Below, piece after piece: positions 59,311-64,000 of a stretch of DNA of 64,000 bases. Source of the stretch: UBA5189 sp035631615 (GTDB lineage: Bacteria; Chloroflexota; Limnocylindria; Limnocylindrales; CSP1-4). Each line of letters starts with the position of its first letter. Position 1 is the stretch's first letter. The stretch lies in assembly GCA_035631615.1 (NCBI GenBank), contig DASQIK010000003.1:6538-70537 (forward strand), read 5' to 3'. Below the pieces are notes generated by a model. It saw nothing but the letters and a program-made list of their open reading frames with translations, was not told the DNA's origin and did no database searches. The translations under genes were made by a program, and so were the position numbers.

Positions 59311-60867
59311 ATGCGTACTCAGGCTACCGATTCTGTTCCGGGTTGGCCATCTGAGCTCCGGCCCAATCGGGGCATCCTCGTCCTCTCTGGCTACGGCCTT
59401 GACGTCCGCGTGTCGCGCGGGCGCCTCAGGGTCGCCGACGGGATCGGCCGGGACCGCCACGAGGGCCTCGTCCACCGGGCGACTGGCGGCCTGCGCCGGC
59501 TGGTCGTGCTCGGCCACACCGGGTTGGTCACCCTCGATGCGATCCGCTGGCTCGCTGACATCGGCGCTGGGTACCTCCAGGTCGACGCCGATGGAGGAGT
59601 CCTCGCCGCGTTCGGGCCGCAGGGCTCTGACCGACCGGGTCTACGGCGGGCGCAGGCCCGGGCGCTCGACACCGAGCTCGGTGATGGGATCGCGCGACGG
59701 CTCGTGGGCGACAAGATCGCGGCGCAGGCCGAGACGCTCGTCGCCGTCGACCGAGCGACCCCGCTCGCCGATGTCGTCATCGAGTCGCTGCGGTCAGCAG
59801 CAGCCGCCCTCCACGTCGCTGTCGGGCGGGACGAGATCCGGGTGGCCGAGGCCCGAGCGGCCGCCTCGTACTGGTCGGCCTGGTCGGCGATCCCAGTGGC
59901 GTTCGCCCGGCGCGACGCGGCCGACGTGCCGGCGCACTGGCGGACGTTCGGCGCGCGGAGCTCACCCCTGACCGGGGCGCCGCGCCTCGCGGCGAACCCC
60001 GCCAACGCGCTCCTGAACTACCTGTACGCACTGCTCGAGGGCGAGGCGGCGATCGCCGCCCGGATCGTCGGCCTCGACCCCGGCCTCGGCGTGCTCCACG
60101 CCGACCAGCAGAACCGGGACTCGCTGGCAGCTGACTTGATGGAGCCGGTTCGGCCATTGGTCGACCGGTTCGTGCTCGATCTGCTGGCCGACCGCTACTT
60201 CGCCGCGGCCGACTTCTACGAGACGCGACAGGGTGTCTGTCGAGTCACCCCGACGCTCGCGACCGATCTCGCGGCGACCTCGCCCGTCTGGGCGCGAGCG
60301 GTCGGACGGGTCGCGGAGGATGTCGCCGAGCTGCTGACCGCCGCCGACCGCCCGGCAAGCCCAACGCCGATCACCGGCCGACGGCGGGCGGCGTCGCGCC
60401 CGGGCGGCGCCCGGCTGCGGGCAGCTGCACCGCCAGCCATCGGAGTCGGGCGCTGGTGCAGCTCGTGCGGTCGTGCGACCCGGGACGGGCGACGGACGTG
60501 CTCAGCTGACTGCGCCGCGGCCGAGAAGGCGCAGCACAGCCCGGCCTTTATCGCCGCTGGCCAGCGGACGCTCGCGGCCCTTCGCGAGGTCGGGTTCCAG
60601 CCGACCATTCCGGCAGAGGGCCGGCGCCGGATTGCCACGCGAGCCAGCGAGACGCTCGCGGCGGCACGCGACTGGCAGCGCGTCCACCCATGGCCGGCCG
60701 ACCTCAAGGCGTTCGAGCGCGAGATCCTGCCCGGCCTTGCGGCTGTGCCCGCGCGCGCCCTCGCGGAAGCGACGGGCCTCTCGCTCGGCTACTGCCGCCG
60801 CGTCAAGGCCGGCTTGGCCTCACCGCATCCGATGTGGTGGGACGCACTGCGAGCAATGGCCCGATAA
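59311..60867 (+). CDS. cas1: Solo Cas1 integrase with C-terminal zinc finger and HTH
   Basis: This 518-residue protein starts at the ATG at 59311 (GGAGG at 59297-59301). The N-terminal beta domain reads GILVLSGYGLDVRVSRGRLRV and RLVVLGHTGLVTLDAIRWL. The catalytic alpha domain is intact: NPANALLNYLYALLEGEA (metal-binding Glu), GLGVLHADQQNR (His) and SLAADLMEPVRPLVDRF (Asp). After residue about 375 there is an extension absent from CRISPR Cas1: a Cys4 zinc ribbon (WCSSCG...RTCSADC) and an HTH-like end (ALAEATGLSLGYCRRVKAG). It should integrate DNA ends. With no Cas2 or array it is probably a casposase. C-terminal HTH units occur in known casposases. Confidence 0.93.
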   Translation: MRTQATDSVPGWPSELRPNRGILVLSGYGLDVRVSRGRLRVADGIGRDRHEGLVHRATGGLRRLVVLGHTGLVTLDAIRWLADIGAGYLQVDADGGVLAAFGPQGSDRPGLRRAQARALDTELGDGIARRLVGDKIAAQAETLVAVDRATPLADVVIESLRSAAAALHVAVGRDEIRVAEARAAASYWSAWSAIPVAFARRDAADVPAHWRTFGARSSPLTGAPRLAANPANALLNYLYALLEGEAAIAARIVGLDPGLGVLHADQQNRDSLAADLMEPVRPLVDRFVLDLLADRYFAAADFYETRQGVCRVTPTLATDLAATSPVWARAVGRVAEDVAELLTAADRPASPTPITGRRRAASRPGGARLRAAAPPAIGVGRWCSSCGRATRDGRRTCSADCAAAEKAQHSPAFIAAGQRTLAALREVGFQPTIPAEGRRRIATRASETLAAARDWQRVHPWPADLKAFEREILPGLAAVPARALAEATGLSLGYCRRVKAGLASPHPMWWDALRAMAR

Positions 60868-60938
60868 GCCGCTGGTGAGCGCGGAGTCGTACGGTGGGGG
60901 GTGCCCTCCGCGTGTCGACGACGATCCCAGGTCAGCTG

Positions 60939-60962
60939 GCCAGCTCGAGCGGCAGCGACGGG
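60939..60962 (+). repeat. 24-bp direct repeat, copy 1
   Basis: It is identical at 23 of 24 positions to 62825-62848. It lies in the gene-free gap between cas1 and the small membrane-protein gene. Core: CAGCTCGAGCG-N-CAGCGACGG. Confidence 0.75.
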
Positions 60963-60994
60963 GCCCGCAGCGGAGGCCCATTGTCGATTGCGTC

Positions 60995-61495
60995 CTATTC
61001 CGTTGGGAGTCGCGAGCGCCACTCCTCGAGCAGGGCTGCAGCAACGCCCACAGTGCCGAATAAGACGGCCATGAAGCCTTTGATCGGTAGCGAGTTCGGG
61101 TTGGTGGCGAACGCATCGACGATGCGATTCGGGAGCGCGTCGCTGAGGAGAGTACCCATGGTCGCGGCGGTCACCCCCCACAGAACCGACCGCCGCACGT
61201 AACCCCAGGCAGCGACAAAGATCGTCCTCGCCTTGGCGTGGACCTGGGCGTAGTCGGGGGTGATCTGATACGCGATCACCGACGCGCCAGCAATGGTCCC
61301 GGCGACTGTCGCGCCGACGACCAGCAGGGCCGCCGTTTCTCTTTGAGCCAGCGCCGCCAATAGCAGAAGGGCGAAGAAGCACAGGAAGCCCAGCATCCCC
61401 AGCTTCACGAGAGACCTACGAAATCGCGCGACGGCAGCTCGACGACCGAGCAACTCTGGAGTCCCCACCGCGGTCAGCGATGCGCTCGCCGACAT
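60995..61495 (-). CDS. Small four-span membrane protein
   Basis: This 166-residue protein starts at the ATG at 61495. It has four hydrophobic segments (LVKLGMLGFLCFFALLLLAALA, ALLVVGATVAGTIAGASVIAYQI, SVLWGVTAATMGTLL and IKGFMAVLFGTVGVAAALLEEW) with a basic loop after the second. No motif points to a function. It is the last gene of a minus-strand group and lies close to the 24-bp repeat. Confidence 0.55.
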   Translation of the reverse strand: MSASASLTAVGTPELLGRRAAVARFRRSLVKLGMLGFLCFFALLLLAALAQRETAALLVVGATVAGTIAGASVIAYQITPDYAQVHAKARTIFVAAWGYVRRSVLWGVTAATMGTLLSDALPNRIVDAFATNPNSLPIKGFMAVLFGTVGVAAALLEEWRSRLPTE

Positions 61496-61508
61496 CCGCA
61501 GGCCGCGA

Positions 61509-61796
61509 TCACGCGCACTCGGGCAGCGCCAGGAGATTGTCGGGCCGCTCACCGTCGGCGGTGGTCTTCAGGTACTTCCGACCGAGGCGTGTGGCGATGA
61601 CCACGCCGACCTTGCGGCCGGCCGGCTGCTCGACGTGAAACGACCATCGACCGTCATCAATGCCGGCGATCGCCTCCGCCTCAGTCAGCTTCCAGCGCGT
61701 TCCATTGGGGTTTCGGCCCCCGACGTGACTGATCCGCTCGTGCGAATCAGTCCGATTCGTCTTGTTGATGCACTCGATCCGGACGGGATCTGCCAT
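61509..61796 (-). CDS. DUF3892 family small protein
   Basis: This 95-residue protein fits DUF3892 closely: RIECINKTNRTDSHERISHVGG at the start, AIAGIDDGRWSFHVE in the middle, and GRKYLKTTADGERPDNLLALPEC at the end. The family is widespread in mobile and accessory regions; its biochemical function is unknown. AGGAGC lies upstream, and a good TTGACA-17-TACCCT promoter is at 61847-61875. Confidence 0.85.
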   Translation of the reverse strand: MADPVRIECINKTNRTDSHERISHVGGRNPNGTRWKLTEAEAIAGIDDGRWSFHVEQPAGRKVGVVIATRLGRKYLKTTADGERPDNLLALPECA

Positions 61797-61846
61797 GGAA
61801 GCACGCTCCTATCGTTCACGACGACGCCGACCGACCGTCAGCCGAG

Positions 61847-61875
61847 AGGGTAGGTTCGAGCAATCAGGTTGTCAA
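61847..61875 (-). promoter_or_regulatory. Sigma70-type promoter for the DUF3892 gene
   Basis: On the minus strand, TTGACA (complement of 61870-61875) is followed after exactly 17 bp by TACCCT (complement of 61847-61852), about 50 bp before the gene start. This is the best canonical promoter seen in the window. Confidence 0.65.
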
Positions 61876-61914
61876 TTACAAGCACCTTGTAGTGTGCGTG
61901 TCACTGACAGGCCA

Positions 61915-62430
61915 CTAGACCTGGCCACTTATCCCGAGGTTAATCAAGCGGTACTCAGCAGCCTCTTTGCTCACGCCGAATCCCTCGGCGAGGTCTGCAG
62001 CGAGACGGGCCGAGTCGGATCGCGCCGACGCTCGGTTCAGCTCCGCGACGATTAGAGCGCGCGGCATGAGCAACTCCGCGGCAAACGCGTTCGCTTCGAT
62101 CTCCTCGACATCCACCGCCGCTCGCGAGCGCGCGTCGCGAAGGTTCAGCCGGACGTGATCGACAACCACTGGCCTGCCTTTGTGCAGGACAAGGTGGCCG
62201 AGCTCGTGGGCGATCGTGAATCGCTGCCTGACCTTGGGGTGGGCTTTGTTCACAACGATTGCGGGAGCACCTGTCTCTGGTCGGATGAGCAACCCGGATA
62301 CGTCGTCGGCAAGCGCCTTGGTGACCACTTGAACCCCTAACGAGCTTGCGATGTGCTCAACCGGCACGGGTAGCTCGTCCGCCGCCCACGCCCGACGCAA
62401 GGTCCCGGCCTCGGCCTCAGGCCGACCCAT
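61915..62430 (-). CDS. ImmA/IrrE family metallopeptidase
   Basis: This 171-residue protein contains the zinc-protease motif FTIAHELGHLVLH (HExxH) and a downstream Glu-rich segment VEEIEANAFAAELLMP with the third metal ligand. The family cleaves XRE-type repressors (ImmR, DdrO). It overlaps the XRE gene upstream by 14 nt. The pair is typical of an integrative-element or stress switch in which the protease relieves the repressor. Confidence 0.9.
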   Translation of the reverse strand: MGRPEAEAGTLRRAWAADELPVPVEHIASSLGVQVVTKALADDVSGLLIRPETGAPAIVVNKAHPKVRQRFTIAHELGHLVLHKGRPVVVDHVRLNLRDARSRAAVDVEEIEANAFAAELLMPRALIVAELNRASARSDSARLAADLAEGFGVSKEAAEYRLINLGISGQV

Positions 62431-62740
62431 TGTCCGTCCCTCTCGTTAGGGATCCGATCACGGCCTCCACGGATCGCCGATCACCGTCGGATAGTCGGCG
62501 AAGCTCCGAATCCTGCTCGCCGTCGAGCAGCTCGTTCGTCGGCAGCAAGGCTTCTTGTGGGACCTCCAGCGCTCGCGCAAAGCGAGCGATCATGTGGAGC
62601 GGCACGCGCTGGCGCCCGAGTTCGATGTTTGCAATCGCAGCGCGGCTCATTCCAACCTGTACGGCGATGTCTTGCTGGGTTCTGTTCCCGCGTGCGTCGC
62701 GGACGCGCTTGCCGAAATCCCGATAGAACGCCTCTGCCAT
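62417..62740 (-). CDS. XRE family transcriptional regulator
   Basis: This 107-residue protein has an HTH_3 domain (about residues 8-65): FGKRVRDARGNRTQQDIAVQVGMSRAAIANIELGRQ. The C-terminal 40 residues are polar. It overlaps the ImmA/IrrE gene by 14 nt and is the likely target of that protease. TTGACA (complement of 62772-62777) lies upstream but without a clean -10. Confidence 0.88.
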   Translation of the reverse strand: MAEAFYRDFGKRVRDARGNRTQQDIAVQVGMSRAAIANIELGRQRVPLHMIARFARALEVPQEALLPTNELLDGEQDSELRRLSDGDRRSVEAVIGSLTRGTDNGSA

Positions 62741-62824
62741 CCAAGGAAGCGTGCGCGTCGCAACATGCGCTTGTCAATGTAGCAAACACACATCGTCTCG
62801 CGGCTATGGGCCTCGCCTACGAAT

Positions 62825-62848
62825 GCCAGCTCGAGCGACAGCGACGGG
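62825..62848 (+). repeat. 24-bp direct repeat, copy 2
   Basis: It is the partner of 60939-60962 (one mismatch). It lies 85 bp upstream of the XRE gene start. The two copies flank a 1.86-kb block with four minus-strand genes. Confidence 0.75.
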
Positions 62849-62875
62849 CCACCAGTCACCCAATACTCTGAACCG

Positions 62876-63028
62876 GTGCCAAGCGATGGCGACCCGGACG
62901 ACGTCCAGGACCGAATTGAACGGGCGATTGGAGCTGCGATCCGAGAAGCCATCCGGATCCAACTGGACTCGGACTCAGCTGCTCCCGGGCTGATGACGGT
63001 TCGTGACGCCACGAGCACAGCCGCCTAG
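62876..63028 (+). CDS. Possible 50-residue small protein
   Basis: From a GTG at 62876 the plus strand encodes a short polar peptide with an amphipathic helix (VQDRIERAIGAAIREAIRIQL) to a TAG at 63026-63028. There is no ribosome binding site and no family match. The frame is also open upstream through copy 2 of the 24-bp repeat. Its end overlaps the convergent membrane-protein stop. The helix pattern makes it more than background, but it is weak. Confidence 0.3.
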   Translation: MPSDGDPDDVQDRIERAIGAAIREAIRIQLDSDSAAPGLMTVRDATSTAA

Positions 63029-64000
63029 CGGTGCAAAATCTGGGCGGCCGCAACCGCGATGCCAACAGCCGGAAGCCCTACGACGTTCCACCTGCGCGTG
63101 GCTATGCCAGCGCCTATGAAACAAAAGAACATGGCTGCAAGTACCTCTAAGCCTGTCCGTTCGGGGTGGTCGAGCAGCCACGACCAGCCGAGATCGGCGG
63201 GCGCTGTGAACGCAGCGAGCGTGCCCGCCAGCCCGACGACGGCGCCCACAACCCAACGAGGCGGGGAGATTGAAGCAACCGTTTCAGCGTTGAGATTGTC
63301 TTTGGGTCGTACGCGATCCACGGCCGTACCGGGCGCGACGTCGTTGCCGGCGCCGTTCCGTAGGCCGATGACAACCGCGACGCCGAGCACGATGATCGAC
63401 AGTTGGTCCAAGAACCCTTGGCGATCTAGGGCCATCCCCCAGTTTGGATATGCAAGCACGACGGCGACCCCACCCGCTCGTAGCAGAACCGCCAACATCG
63501 CGACTTTCGCGGCCTGGGCCAGCGGGCCTCCCCGTGCAGTGTTTCTGAGGGCCGCGTACCCCACCAGCGCCCAACTAGACAATTGGAAATCCTCGATGCC
63601 GAGGTGCCAATAGAACCCGCCGGTGCCAACGTCGACAACTGCATAGAACGTCAGCCACGCGAGTAGGAGCCAGAACCCGAGTTGCTCGATCGATCTCCAG
63701 GGTGCCCGCGTCAAACCGCCCGATACGAGCACCAGACCGAGCGTAATGAGAAGAAACCTCGGCCCGCTACCCTCCGGTTTGCCCTGAATTGCGAGCACGA
63801 GGACACCAACCTCAGCTGCACCAAAGATCAGCGCGGCCCAGGCTAATGGGTCGACCCGAAGCCGAGACGTCCATGGTCCACTGAAGGCAATTCCGGGCAA
63901 CAGAAGCAACACAATTGACTCCGTCGCGCTCAGCGTTTTCCCCAAGACAGTCGGATCAACTGCTCGTGGAACCCAAAGGACCGCGGCCCCAAGCGCGAGC
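63025..64000 (-). CDS. Polytopic membrane protein, 5' end outside the window
   Basis: The frame stays open from the stop at 63025 to the window edge, so the start is not seen; a TTG at 63945 is only an internal candidate. At least eight hydrophobic segments (ESIVLLLLPGIAFSG, LAWAALIFGAAEVGVLVLAI, FWLLLAWLTFYAVV, VAMLAVLLRAGGVAVVLAY and others) suggest an O-antigen-ligase/polymerase-like or related envelope protein. No conserved catalytic residues were recognised. Lower GC than the metabolic genes. Confidence 0.6.
   Translation of the reverse strand, partial: LALGAAVLWVPRAVDPTVLGKTLSATESIVLLLLPGIAFSGPWTSRLRVDPLAWAALIFGAAEVGVLVLAIQGKPEGSGPRFLLITLGLVLVSGGLTRAPWRSIEQLGFWLLLAWLTFYAVVDVGTGGFYWHLGIEDFQLSSWALVGYAALRNTARGGPLAQAAKVAMLAVLLRAGGVAVVLAYPNWGMALDRQGFLDQLSIIVLGVAVVIGLRNGAGNDVAPGTAVDRVRPKDNLNAETVASISPPRWVVGAVVGLAGTLAAFTAPADLGWSWLLDHPERTGLEVLAAMFFCFIGAGIATRRWNVVGLPAVGIAVAAAQILHR

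Larger units (their letters stand above)
54368..60867. mobile_element. Casposon-like element (solo Cas1 + PolB + HNH + two HTH), minimum extent
   Basis: Two divergent operons carry the defining casposon genes: solo Cas1 and an HTH protein on the plus strand; an HTH protein, an HNH protein and a family B DNA polymerase on the minus strand. There is no Cas2, no Cas effector and no CRISPR array. Coordinates cover only the core genes. Terminal inverted repeats and target-site duplications were not securely found. A weak candidate pair is CCCACCGCTACGA (54302-54314) and the complement of 60889-60901 (CCACCGTACGA core). Casposons are known mainly from archaea, with a few bacterial cases. Confidence 0.72.

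Overview
The window is about 64 kb of high-GC bacterial DNA with tightly packed genes, many TGA/ATG and TGA/GTG overlaps, frequent GTG starts and several apparently leaderless starts (a TANNNT box 7-9 nt before the start codon). Gene content (MerR-GAF-GGDEF-EAL protein, COG5598/MttB-type methyltransferase cluster, Bax-inhibitor protein, TadE/TadG-like genes, solo Cas1) fits a soil or freshwater Chloroflexota such as a Limnocylindria-like lineage. That assignment is inference: there is no rRNA or other phylogenetic marker here, and no tRNA, rRNA or CRISPR array was seen.

Region 1 (1-8.3 kb) is housekeeping and signalling: the tail of a response regulator overlapping its sensor kinase, a MIP18-type Fe-S factor, a PduO-type cobalamin adenosyltransferase, a BI-1 membrane protein, a 1385-residue c-di-GMP protein with a MerR-like N-terminus, and a HAD phosphatase.

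Region 2 (8.3-33.8 kb) looks like a catabolic island for a methylated amine or betaine. It has a PotABCD-like ABC importer, an APC permease, an aldehyde dehydrogenase, a dimethylglycine/sarcosine dehydrogenase-like flavoprotein, ETF beta and alpha, an IclR regulator with visible operators, and a corrinoid methyl-transfer set: corrinoid protein, DUF1638 protein, PF13769 small protein, methyl-H4folate:corrinoid methyltransferase, RACo-like reductive activator, MttB-family methyltransferase and MetF-like reductase. Asparagine synthase and an MFS transporter sit inside it. A four-copy array of short inverted repeats lies between the DUF1638 and PF13769 genes.

Region 3 (33.9-43.7 kb) is surface and signalling: an acidic repeat protein, an adenylate-cyclase/NB-ARC/TPR regulator, a truncated response regulator joined tail-to-tail to a truncated sortase, a DUF3494 surface protein, three TadE/TadG-like genes and a small secreted protein between two 49-bp direct repeats.

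Region 4 (43.9-54.2 kb) is a defence island: a complete type I restriction-modification operon, an HNH+DGQHR-like protein, a family-4-type uracil-DNA glycosylase, an excisionase-like HTH protein, a PD-(D/E)XK nuclease and a Fic protein.

Region 5 (54.4-60.9 kb) is the most striking. Two divergent operons (HTH -> HNH -> family B DNA polymerase on the minus strand; HTH -> solo Cas1 on the plus strand) have the core gene content of a casposon, a self-synthesising Cas1-integrated transposon. There is no Cas2, effector or CRISPR array. Both the polymerase and Cas1 end in a similar HTH-like segment. No convincing terminal inverted repeats or target-site duplication could be identified by eye.

Region 6 (60.9-64 kb) has a small membrane protein, a DUF3892 protein, an XRE/ImmA-type regulator-protease pair, and a polytopic membrane protein running off the end. 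Two near-identical 24-bp direct repeats bracket the small block 60963-62824.
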